The notes under the pieces are model-generated. The model was given only the letters and a program-made list of their open reading frames with translations. It did no database searches and was not told where the DNA came from. Below, piece by piece: positions 18,213 through 25,945 of a DNA stretch of 64,000 nt; position 1 is the stretch's first letter; every line of letters begins with the position of its first letter. A program made the position numbers and the translations under genes. Origin of the DNA: Rs1 sp036960485 (GTDB taxonomy: Bacteria; Pseudomonadota; Gammaproteobacteria; Pseudomonadales; Balneatricaceae); the NCBI GenBank assembly GCA_036960485.1, contig JBALXS010000001.1:88858-152857 (forward strand), given 5' to 3'.

Positions 18213-19004
18213 ATGAATCGACAAGTAATGCAGAGCATTAAGCGCTTTAGAACAGGCATAATTATTGGTGGCGTAATAGGCTTATGGACCGGCAATCTCG
18301 TCGGTATGGTGTTCGGTGCAGCTGTTGGGTTTTTTCTTAATCGTTGGTTGTTTAATAAATTGCTAGGTGAAGGATCCCCTCAAGCTTTGTTTTTTAAAGC
18401 TACCTTTATTGTGATGGGGAAAGTGGCTAAAGCTGACGGTAGGGTGACAGAGCATGAAATAGAATTTGCTCGCAATGTCATGGTTAGAATGCGCCTTAAC
18501 GATGAAAAAAAGCGTCAGGCAATGGGGTATTTTGCAGAGGGAAAAGAATCTGATTATGATTTATCTAAAATACTACGCCCCTTAAGTCTACTAATTCAAA
18601 GGCGCAGTGCAGTTAAAGTGATGTTTTTGGAAATTCAGCTGCAAGCTGCGATGGCTGATGGCGAAGTTTCTCAAAGTGAATTGCAAGTTATTCAGCAAGT
18701 TTGTACCTTTTTGAAAATGTCACAAGAAGAGATGAATCAACTGCTGCAGCGAATGCAAGCGCAGCAATCATTTCAGGGGGCAGAAAATTCTCAAACTAGC
18801 ATAGCAGAAGCTTATAAAGTGCTAGGGGTTACGCCTGAGGCGACGGAAGCAGAGCTAAAAAAGGCTTATCGTCGCTTAATGAGTCAGCACCATCCGGATA
18901 AGCTGGTGGCAAAAGGGCTTCCTGCTGAAATGATGCAGCTGGCGAAAGAAAAGACTCAAGAGATTCAAGCGGCTTACGATATTGTCAAAACAGCTCGAAA
19001 GTAA
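18213..19004 (+). CDS. djlA: DnaJ-like membrane co-chaperone DjlA
   Basis: A J-domain protein anchored in the inner membrane that stimulates DnaK ATPase; in E. coli linked to envelope stress and capsule regulation. About 263 residues: a glycine-rich N-terminal membrane segment (IIIGGVIGLWTGNLVGMVFG) of the dimerising type seen in DjlA, a TerB-like helical middle (KADGRVTEHEIEFARNVM, MADGEVSQSELQVI), and a C-terminal J domain with the HPD motif at about 227-229. The ATG at 18213 is preferred to a GTG three codons earlier. It follows murU by about 100 bases. Confidence 0.9.
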   Translation: MNRQVMQSIKRFRTGIIIGGVIGLWTGNLVGMVFGAAVGFFLNRWLFNKLLGEGSPQALFFKATFIVMGKVAKADGRVTEHEIEFARNVMVRMRLNDEKKRQAMGYFAEGKESDYDLSKILRPLSLLIQRRSAVKVMFLEIQLQAAMADGEVSQSELQVIQQVCTFLKMSQEEMNQLLQRMQAQQSFQGAENSQTSIAEAYKVLGVTPEATEAELKKAYRRLMSQHHPDKLVAKGLPAEMMQLAKEKTQEIQAAYDIVKTARK

Positions 19005-19280
19005 TAGCAAGCAATCATTCAAGCCCTCGTAAATGTAAACAGGAATCTCGATAAACGAAGAAGCCTGTAATAGTTTACCTAGTAGTCTGTCGGGCTTGGC
19101 CGATCGTAGCGAGAAAAAGTAGATTAGTGTTAAGTCTGACATCCTCCTAGCACTAGTTAATGTGAGTCATTACTAGTGCATAGCCCTATGGACAAGCTAG
19201 AAATTTAAGAACTTTCCGCTTTTGCTCACTGGTTAGCACGAAAGCTTATCTTAGAAATAATGTTATGCTCATAAACGGGC
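19005..19280. repeat. Hairpin-rich convergent spacer djlA / DUF3530
   Basis: The spacer between convergent genes carries a strong hairpin GCACTAG(T)TAATG-tgagt-CATTACTAGTGC at 19150-19179 (12 paired bases and one bulge) and an imperfect one at 19040-19067 (CAGG...CCTG around TCTCG/CGAAGA). The stretch 19080-19115, with GTCTGTCGGGCTTGG, is noticeably more GC-rich than its surroundings. No T-run follows the main stem on either strand, so it is not a textbook terminator. It could be a short dispersed repeat. Confidence 0.4.
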
Positions 19281-20369
19281 TTAAGTTGTACTTCCAGGTT
19301 TTTGATTCATTTTTTCTTTGGTTTTAGGTTTTTTCTGCTGTTCTTTGTCTGCTTCGATCTTTTGCTCAATATTTACTTTTAATAAGCCGAGTACTTTACG
19401 AAACAACCATTCATTTCCTTGTGAACTCCAAGCTCTGTGTGGGGCTTTTACTTGCAAATACTCTTCGACCTCTGATTGATTAGCTGCTCGTTTACGCGCA
19501 AGTGCCGCATTTATATGTTTGTTAAATTTTTTTTGCGCAGAGTAAATATCAAACGTATTAACTTTTAGCTGGCTGATCATTTCTCTTAGTTTACCAGCAC
19601 TGATGTCTGCTGATTGCTGTGGGTTGATTAATAGTAAACGGCTATTCTCTAAATCAGCTTCGCTTAGGGACAAGGCGAAAGCTGTCGCCCATGTTGCTCC
19701 TTGCCCTATTCCTGCAATAACGAGTATTTCTGATTTTTCCTTGAGCATTTGTGCTGTTACTTTTGCTCTAGCCAATGATAAGTCAGCCATATTGTTTATG
19801 TCTTCAGCTGTGTCAGAAATTGAATCTATTGTAGTTTCTTCAGTTTTATCTTCTTTAGTTGAAGCCGCCTGCTCTGCTGAAGAAGCTTCAGCGGTTGCAT
19901 CTTCAGTACCCTCAGTTTTAGCTGAATACTCAGCTCTGTCTGGAATAGGAATTAGTTTGGTGCTAGGTAATGTGATGACCGCTGTTTGCCACTTATGCCG
20001 AGTTAAACCGATTCTTAATGGATTTAAATTAATAGGCCAATCTGAATGGGTTCTTTCATCCGGGAAAAATAAAATACTACCGATAGGTTCTTTTTCATCA
20101 GCTGAAAGATAATAAATATCGAAATCTTCTTCTAAAGCGCTTAGTTTAATAACTTCGGTCAGGGAGTTGGTTAACGCAGCGGCTAAATCTTGTTGTTGTT
20201 CTTTTAATGGATTAGGCATCACTCTAACCTCTTCCTGGGTTTCTAAAGCTGATCCTTCACTGTTAGGTTCTGTTGTATTATCTTGTGTAGCTGCTTCTTT
20301 ATCATCGGCGGCAAAGGTGGTGTTTATAAGTAGAGCAAAAATATAGGTAACTAACGCAATTTTTTTCAT
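19281..20369 (-). CDS. DUF3530-type exported alpha/beta-hydrolase-like protein
   Basis: The 362 residues begin with a clean signal peptide (MKKIALVTYIFALLINTTFA), then an acidic Glu/Thr/Ser-rich stretch, then an alpha/beta-hydrolase-like core (IGSILFFPDERTHSDWPINL, WQTAVITLPS, and ILVIAGIGQGATWATAFAL), broken by a second acidic low-complexity insert around 155-190. The nucleophile elbow reads G-I-G-Q-G where an active hydrolase would have G-x-S-x-G, so catalysis is doubtful. The C-terminus is Lys/Glu/Gln-rich. This fits the DUF3530 family of gammaproteobacteria, whose function is unknown. It is read against djlA and away from rpe. Confidence 0.7.
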   Translation of the reverse strand: MKKIALVTYIFALLINTTFAADDKEAATQDNTTEPNSEGSALETQEEVRVMPNPLKEQQQDLAAALTNSLTEVIKLSALEEDFDIYYLSADEKEPIGSILFFPDERTHSDWPINLNPLRIGLTRHKWQTAVITLPSTKLIPIPDRAEYSAKTEGTEDATAEASSAEQAASTKEDKTEETTIDSISDTAEDINNMADLSLARAKVTAQMLKEKSEILVIAGIGQGATWATAFALSLSEADLENSRLLLINPQQSADISAGKLREMISQLKVNTFDIYSAQKKFNKHINAALARKRAANQSEVEEYLQVKAPHRAWSSQGNEWLFRKVLGLLKVNIEQKIEADKEQQKKPKTKEKMNQKPGSTT

Positions 20370-20474
20370 AAAAAATAATTTTCACTGAAATTTTAAAAGT
20401 CTAAGGATATTAATACGGGAGCCATTTAGATACAATGTGAAGCATAAATTTGAATCAAAAATTAAGGCGTATTC

Positions 20475-21143
20475 ATGAGAGATTTTAAGATAGCACCTTC
20501 TATATTGGCTGCTGATTTTGCTAGACTGGGAGAAGAAGTAGAAAACGTACTCGCATCAGGGGCTGATATTGTCCATTTTGATGTGATGGATAATCATTAC
20601 GTGCCGAATCTCACCATAGGGCCAATGGTATGTAGTGCTTTGCGAAAATATGGCATTAAAGCGCCTATCGATGTGCATTTAATGGTTAAACCAGTTGATA
20701 GTATGATCGAGCAATTTATTGACGCAGGAGCTAGTTATATTACTTTTCATCCTGAAGCATCCGAGCATATAGATCGTTCATTACAAATGATTAAAGATGG
20801 TGGTTGTAAAGCAGGTCTAGTCTTTAATCCAGCGACACCATTGCACTATTTAGAGCACGTGATGTCCAAACTTGATATGATATTGTTGATGTCAGTTAAC
20901 CCTGGATTCGGTGGGCAAAAATTTATTCCAAACACCTTAAATAAGTTAGCTCAAGTTAGAAAAATAATTGATGCGTCAGGTTATGATATTCGCCTTGAAG
21001 TGGATGGTGGCGTTACCTTAGACAATATTGCCGAAGTAGCTGCTGCCGGTGCAGATACTTTTGTAGCAGGGTCTGCCATTTTTAATACCGATAATTATGC
21101 GTTAACCATAGAAAAAATGCGCCAAGAGCTGGCAAAATCTTAG
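20475..21143 (+). CDS. rpe: Ribulose-phosphate 3-epimerase
   Basis: Interconverts ribulose-5-phosphate and xylulose-5-phosphate in the non-oxidative pentose phosphate pathway. The 222 residues form the usual (beta/alpha)8 barrel: KIAPSILAADFARLGEE, HFDVMDNHYVPNLTIGP with metal-binding His and Asp, DVHLMV, LMSVNPGFGGQKFI, and LEVDGGV followed by GADTFVAGSAIF. It supplies the pentose branch that complements the zwf-pgl-eda cluster further right. It is read from its own region upstream, divergent from the DUF3530 gene. Confidence 0.97.
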   Translation: MRDFKIAPSILAADFARLGEEVENVLASGADIVHFDVMDNHYVPNLTIGPMVCSALRKYGIKAPIDVHLMVKPVDSMIEQFIDAGASYITFHPEASEHIDRSLQMIKDGGCKAGLVFNPATPLHYLEHVMSKLDMILLMSVNPGFGGQKFIPNTLNKLAQVRKIIDASGYDIRLEVDGGVTLDNIAEVAAAGADTFVAGSAIFNTDNYALTIEKMRQELAKS

Positions 21144-21203
21144 CCGATAGAATTATGCTGTTAAACACCTAGTAGTTTTAGATAGGGAAATATAAATAGT
21201 TAG

Positions 21204-22556
21204 ATGCTGAACTTTATTAAACAAAAGTTATTCAACTTAGTGCAGTTGTTGAACAAGTTGCCAAAAATTCATCGAAAGATGATTGTTTTTTTATCCCTGA
21301 TTTGCCTGATTCTTATCATCGTTCCTGACTTTGGTGAGCAAGAAAATGTGACTCGATTACAGTTCTCGCAACTTAGTGATCCTGAATATGTCGCATTAGA
21401 GCCAATAAAGAATAAAAAGATAGATATTCCTGATTATGAGTGGGTTGTGTCGAATGGAGATACTTTAGGTGAAGTGTTTTCATTATTTAACATGTCTTAC
21501 ACAATGACTAAAATTCTTGAGGCTGATAAGAACGTACTTTCTTTAGATACTATTATTGAGGGAGATGTATATCGATTTTGGTTGAGCGGAAATGAAGATG
21601 ACTTTGGTGCTAACGGTGTGCAGCTTAATAGGATGGAGCAGTATTTAGGCGTAGAGCATCAAGTTGTGTTTAAGCGCAAAGGCGATGGCTTTGAATACAA
21701 GGAAACGATACTAGATGGCAAGTGGCAACAACAGCGTATTGTTGGAGAAGTGAAAAGCCGTAGTAGTTTTTACCAATCTGCAGTTGCTCTTGGTTTACCT
21801 GCAAATGACGTTTCAGTGATAGGTCGGTTGTTGAAATCGAAAATCGATTTTGCTCGTAGCACTAAGGCAGGTGACAAGTTTCAAATTATACTCTCAAGTC
21901 AATATGTGGGAGATAAAGCGACGGGTAACACTAAAATTGAAGGTGTGCGCTTTTTTAATCGTAATAAAGTTTACTCTGCGTTTGCTTACAAAGGTAATTA
22001 TTTTGACAGTAAGGGGGAAGGATTAGAAAAAGCTTTTACTCGATATCCTTTGAAAGCTAACTATCGAATTTCTTCAAACTTTAACCCTCGTCGTAGGCAC
22101 CCTATTACGAAGTTAATAAGGCCACATAATGGTACCGATTTTGCTGTACCTACAGGAACTTCAGTATATTCTCCTGGTGATGGTGTTGTGAAAAGAGTCG
22201 TTAGGCATAAATACGCAGGTCTTTATATTGAAATACAACATAGTTATAAATATCGTACCCGTTTTTTACATTTGAGTAAGTCATTAGTGACTAAGGGACA
22301 ACGTATTAAACGAGGACAAAGAATAGCACTTAGTGGCAATACTGGAGCTTCAACAGGCGCTCATTTACACTATGAATTTCACGTAAATCAAAAGCCGATT
22401 AACGCCATGGGCAGTAAAGTGCCAGTTGCGATTGGTGTTGATCGAAACTCGATGCTTGCTTATAAAAGGCGTGTAAAAGGTTTAATTAAAATGATGGAAA
22501 GTGAAAACTTAACGCGAGCTAATAGCCGTTTAACGAATAAACAGCCTAAAGGTTAA
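21204..22556 (+). CDS. M23 murein endopeptidase, MepM-like
   Basis: Predicted to cut D-Ala-mDAP cross-links so that new glycan strands can be inserted. The 450 residues have one N-terminal membrane segment (MIVFLSLICLILIIVP), a LysM/OapA-like region (VVSNGDTLGEVFSLFNMSY), a second beta domain, and a C-terminal LytM/M23 domain whose zinc ligands are complete: H308 and D312 in HNGTDF, and HLH at 387-389. The architecture equals E. coli MepM (YebA). Close paralogues (ShyA- or NlpD-like) cannot be excluded, so no symbol is given. Sixty bases follow rpe. Confidence 0.88.
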   Translation: MLNFIKQKLFNLVQLLNKLPKIHRKMIVFLSLICLILIIVPDFGEQENVTRLQFSQLSDPEYVALEPIKNKKIDIPDYEWVVSNGDTLGEVFSLFNMSYTMTKILEADKNVLSLDTIIEGDVYRFWLSGNEDDFGANGVQLNRMEQYLGVEHQVVFKRKGDGFEYKETILDGKWQQQRIVGEVKSRSSFYQSAVALGLPANDVSVIGRLLKSKIDFARSTKAGDKFQIILSSQYVGDKATGNTKIEGVRFFNRNKVYSAFAYKGNYFDSKGEGLEKAFTRYPLKANYRISSNFNPRRRHPITKLIRPHNGTDFAVPTGTSVYSPGDGVVKRVVRHKYAGLYIEIQHSYKYRTRFLHLSKSLVTKGQRIKRGQRIALSGNTGASTGAHLHYEFHVNQKPINAMGSKVPVAIGVDRNSMLAYKRRVKGLIKMMESENLTRANSRLTNKQPKG

Positions 22557-22580
22557 TCGTTTACTAAAAGGAAAAAAATT

Positions 22581-23612
22581 TTGGATTATTTGCAGCGAGT
22601 TTGGTTTGGGTTTTGGGATAGTATGGGAAGTGCTTTGCAGTTAAGTAAAATTGTAAAAATACTGATTTCTACCATAGTTCTTTATATAGTGATTTCATTG
22701 GGGCTTGCCATATATTGGAGTAATACGCCGGTTATTGATTTATCTGTAAATGTAGAGCAAGAAAGGGCAGTTAAGGTGCCCGGTTTAAAGAGTATAGATG
22801 CTCTTATTCAAATATCTGAGACCTTAATGAACAAACCGGGTGGTTACCTCAGTAATGACAAAACCTTACCAGGTGTTTGGATGGATAATATGCCGCGTTG
22901 GGAGTTTGGTGTGTTAGTCCAAGCTAGAGATATGGCAAGATCAATGCGCAAAGATTTTAGCCGTTCACAATCGCAATCTACTGAAGATGTTGATTTAAGT
23001 AATGCAGAGCCTCGATTGAATTTTAACAATGATAGTTGGTTGTTTCCATCCACGGAAGGTGAGTATACGAAAGCGATAGAATACTTACAAACTTACCGCC
23101 AAAGATTACAAGACCCTGCTGTGCAAGATGCTCAATTTTATACACGTGCTGATAATTTGAGTAATTGGTTGGGTAATGTTAGTACGCGTTTAGGTAGCTT
23201 ATCGCAACGCTTAAGTGCGAGTGTTGGCCAGCGACGTATAAATACCGACTTAGCAGGAGATGCAGAAGCAGTGCAGTCTACGCAGAGCAGCAAAGTGCTA
23301 GAAGTAAAAACGCCTTGGCATAAAATTGATGACGTTTTTTATGAGGCTAGAGGATCTGCTTGGGCATTGATTCACTTATTAAAAGCTATCGATCAGGATT
23401 TTGCATCGGTATTAGAAAAGAAAAACGCTCGAATTAGTTTACTGCAAATCATCCGCGAGCTGGAATCTACACAAGGCTTTATTTGGAGTCCACTCATTTT
23501 AAATGGCTCTGAATTTGGGCTTTGGGCTAACCATTCACTAGTAATGTCTTCGTATATTACTCGTGCTAATGCTGCCATCATTGATTTAAGAAAATTACTG
23601 ACTCAAGGTTAA
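22581..23612 (+). CDS. DUF2333 family membrane-anchored protein
   Basis: Function unknown. The 343 residues start with a single membrane segment (residues about 25-48, ILISTIVLYIVISLGLAIYW) and continue as a soluble, probably periplasmic, helical domain (SIDALIQISETLMNKPGGYL, GVLVQARDMARSMRKDFSRS), the pattern of DUF2333. The start codon is TTG with AAAAGGAAAAA upstream; no ATG near the N-terminus would keep the membrane segment, so the TTG is likely real. It lies 24 bases after the endopeptidase, suggesting a shared cell-envelope role or just a shared transcript. Confidence 0.75.
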   Translation: MDYLQRVWFGFWDSMGSALQLSKIVKILISTIVLYIVISLGLAIYWSNTPVIDLSVNVEQERAVKVPGLKSIDALIQISETLMNKPGGYLSNDKTLPGVWMDNMPRWEFGVLVQARDMARSMRKDFSRSQSQSTEDVDLSNAEPRLNFNNDSWLFPSTEGEYTKAIEYLQTYRQRLQDPAVQDAQFYTRADNLSNWLGNVSTRLGSLSQRLSASVGQRRINTDLAGDAEAVQSTQSSKVLEVKTPWHKIDDVFYEARGSAWALIHLLKAIDQDFASVLEKKNARISLLQIIRELESTQGFIWSPLILNGSEFGLWANHSLVMSSYITRANAAIIDLRKLLTQG

Positions 23613-23773
23613 TGAGTTTACTAAGAGTGCGATTTTTGATGACACTGAAAACACTGAGTTATTATATAAATAGCTAGTTTCTTGTTATTATTTGAAAGTG
23701 TTGCAATTGAAAGAACTATAGATTAAATGCTGTTTTAAATTTGAAAAAACAGCGACGAAAAGAGAGAGTAGCA

Positions 23774-24400
23774 ATGAGCGTACATGAAATTAAACACCCA
23801 CTAATTCAACATAAAATAGGTTTGATGAGATCTGCCACAATTAGCACGCGAAGCTTTCGTCAGTTAGCTGGGGAAGTGGGTTGCCTGCTTACATATGAAG
23901 CGACCAAAGATTTAGAGCTAGAAGAATACAAGCTTGAAGGTTGGTGCGGTGAAATCAACGCTGAGCGCATTAAAGGTAAAAAAATAACAGCAGTGCCGAT
24001 TCTTAGAGCGGGTTTGGGGATGTTAGATGGAGTGCTAGAGCTAGTGCCGAGCGCAAAAATATCTGTAGTGGGTTTATATCGTGATGAAGAAACGTTAGAA
24101 CCTGTTCCGTATTTTGAAAAGTTAGCTCATGATATAGATGAGCGCTTAGCTCTAATTGTTGACCCTATGTTAGCGACAGGGGGTTCGATGATAGCTACCA
24201 TTGATATGCTAAAAAAAGCAGGCTGCAAAAGCATTAAAGCGCTAGTGTTAGTGGCTGCGCCTGAGGGGATTGCGAAAGTGCAAGCAGCGCATCCTGATGT
24301 TGATTTATATACAGCAGCAGTAGATAGTCATTTAAACGAGCAGGGTTATATTATTCCAGGTCTTGGTGATGCTGGGGATAAAATCTTCGGTACAAAGTAG
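23774..24400 (+). CDS. upp: Uracil phosphoribosyltransferase
   Basis: Salvages uracil to UMP with PRPP. The 208 residues match Upp throughout: HPLIQHKIGLMRSATISTRS-type N-terminus, AVPILRAGLGMLDG, and the PRPP-binding loop LIVDPMLATGGSM, ending PGLGDAGDKIFGTK. The start at 23774 has GAGAGAG upstream; an in-frame start 11 codons earlier adds a basic tail absent from the family. A strong hairpin 22 bases after the stop ends the transcript. Confidence 0.97.
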   Translation: MSVHEIKHPLIQHKIGLMRSATISTRSFRQLAGEVGCLLTYEATKDLELEEYKLEGWCGEINAERIKGKKITAVPILRAGLGMLDGVLELVPSAKISVVGLYRDEETLEPVPYFEKLAHDIDERLALIVDPMLATGGSMIATIDMLKKAGCKSIKALVLVAAPEGIAKVQAAHPDVDLYTAAVDSHLNEQGYIIPGLGDAGDKIFGTK

Positions 24401-24422
24401 TTCTCATGGCAGTGGTTGTTGA

Positions 24423-24452
24423 AAGGCTATTGAATATTAATTCAATAGCCTT
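24423..24452. terminator. Bidirectional terminator upp / bkd operon
   Basis: Perfect 12-bp stem AAGGCTATTGAA/TTCAATAGCCTT with a six-base loop sits between convergent upp and the E2 gene. T-rich flanks occur on both strands, so it can serve both genes. Confidence 0.85.
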
Positions 24453-24501
24453 CTTGCCAGATATCTAGATCACACCTGAAAAATCTTCTTTCAGTGAAAA
24501 G

Positions 24502-25767
24502 CTAAGCAGCTCCCCAGTTTTCGATAATGTCTACAAACTTCGTTAAAAACTTATTTGTTTGATAAGCATCAAGCGCGCGATGATCTATGGATAATGAAAC
24601 ATAGCACATAGGTTTTATAAGCATCGTATCAATGCCATCTACTGTTCTTACAACCACTCTTTTTTGCATTTTACCTACTCCTAAAATGGCAACTTGTGGC
24701 TGGCTAATGATAATAGGTGTTGCCAATAAACTGCCGCTTACTCCATAGTTTGAAATAGTAAATGTAGCCCCTTGCATATCACTGGCTGTTAGCTTTCTCG
24801 CTCTGGCTTTTTGTGTTTGCTGCGTTAATGACGTTGCGATTTGAAATAAACTGAGTTGTTCAACATCTCTAACAACAGGTACTACTAATCCGCTATCTTC
24901 AAGAGCAGTACCAACGCCTATGTGCACAGCTTTAAAAACCTCTAATCCGTTATCATGAAACTGGCTGTTGATTTGCGGTACTTCTTTCATCGCAAGAGCG
25001 CTAGCGGCTAAAAAATAGGCACTAAAAGTAAGATTAACTGCTGCATCTTGATAGCCCAGTTTACGTGCTTGCCTGTGCGCTATGATCGTAGTTAAATCCA
25101 TTTCAAAGACACTAGTAACATGCGGTGATGTTTCTAAAAGGCTTTCGACCATGTGCTTAGCAATTGAGTTTCTCATTGGGGTGTGAGGAATAAAAGTTGA
25201 TTCGGACTTAGCGGACAAAGGCTGGCTTACTTCACTATTGGGAGTTTTGGAGCTTAGTGCTGTTCGCGAAGTGATGTGTTGTTGAACATCCTTTTTGCTA
25301 ATTCTTCCATTAAGACCTGTCCCTGTAACTTCATCGGCGCAAATGGTGTACTCAGTAAGTAGCTTTTTAACAGCAGGGCCAAGCAAGTGGCGCTTTGAAG
25401 TGTCATCATTGTGAGCAAGTAAAAGTGTATCTAGCTGAGTATCGTGAAGCGCTTTAGCTTGTTTGGATAATGGGATATCTTGAGTAGTTTTCTGGTTAGA
25501 ATTTTCTTTTGAGGCTATAAGTGCTAGAGGCGAAATTGTAGCGAGTAGGTCTCCGGGAGCTACTTTTTCAGCTACTTGGGTGTCGATACTTTGTACAACA
25601 CCCGTTAGTGTAGATGTAACTTCAATAGCGACTTTATCTGTTTCTAGTTCAACAATTGGCTGATCTATTGATACTTTATCACCGACACTTACAAGCCAAT
25701 TCGAAACAGTCGCTTGCGTGCCTTCTAGTTGCTCTGCTTCAAGTATGATATTGGTAGTGTTTTGCAT
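24502..25767 (-). CDS. bkdB: 2-oxoacid dehydrogenase E2 (lipoyl acyltransferase), branched-chain type
   Basis: Core acyltransferase that receives the acyl group from E1 on a swinging lipoyl arm and passes it to CoA. The 421 residues have a lipoyl domain with the acceptor lysine K45 in ELETDKVAIEV, a peripheral-subunit-binding domain (LLGPAVKKLLTEY, GTGLNGRISKKDV), and the catalytic domain ending in SIDHRALD, which keeps the His and Asp although the usual glycine after D is alanine. The ATG at 25767 has AGGA seven bases upstream; an ORF start 19 codons earlier is not needed. Branched-chain specificity is inferred from the fused E1 and the Lrp regulator. No E3 gene is present. Confidence 0.88.
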   Translation of the reverse strand: MQNTTNIILEAEQLEGTQATVSNWLVSVGDKVSIDQPIVELETDKVAIEVTSTLTGVVQSIDTQVAEKVAPGDLLATISPLALIASKENSNQKTTQDIPLSKQAKALHDTQLDTLLLAHNDDTSKRHLLGPAVKKLLTEYTICADEVTGTGLNGRISKKDVQQHITSRTALSSKTPNSEVSQPLSAKSESTFIPHTPMRNSIAKHMVESLLETSPHVTSVFEMDLTTIIAHRQARKLGYQDAAVNLTFSAYFLAASALAMKEVPQINSQFHDNGLEVFKAVHIGVGTALEDSGLVVPVVRDVEQLSLFQIATSLTQQTQKARARKLTASDMQGATFTISNYGVSGSLLATPIIISQPQVAILGVGKMQKRVVVRTVDGIDTMLIKPMCYVSLSIDHRALDAYQTNKFLTKFVDIIENWGAA

Positions 25768-25864
25768 GTTTAATCCTGTTGTAATCATTTGATGATAAAT
25801 GAGTGTTGTTATAGCTGTTGTCAAAAATGTATTACTGGCTTATTTTAATGAGTAATAAAACAGG

Positions 25865-25919
25865 CTTAATTCATTTCAGCTCTTAGTCTGATAAAAGGTT
25901 TAGCTGAAAATGAATTAAG
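25865..25919 (-). repeat. Intercistronic hairpin between bkd E1 and E2
   Basis: Near-perfect inverted repeat CTTAATTCATTTCAGCT (25865-25881) / AGCTGAAAATGAATTAAG (25902-25919): about 17 pairs with one extra base. It begins 27 bases after the E1 stop codon and ends about 100 bases before the E2 start. On the minus strand CCTGTTTTATT follows, so it may work as a partial terminator or as a barrier to 3' exonucleases. Confidence 0.75.
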
Positions 25920-25945
25920 GGTAATATTTGTTAAACACTGTGTTA

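Noticed and set aside
18876..19142. 88-codon open frame antisense to djlA's 3' end
   Set aside because: Half of it is the complement of the J-domain coding sequence; the rest covers the hairpin-rich spacer.
19603..20112. 169-codon open frame antisense to the DUF3530 gene
   Set aside because: Its composition (Ser/Val/Ala-rich) reflects the reverse of the acidic low-complexity region and it has no signal or motif of its own.
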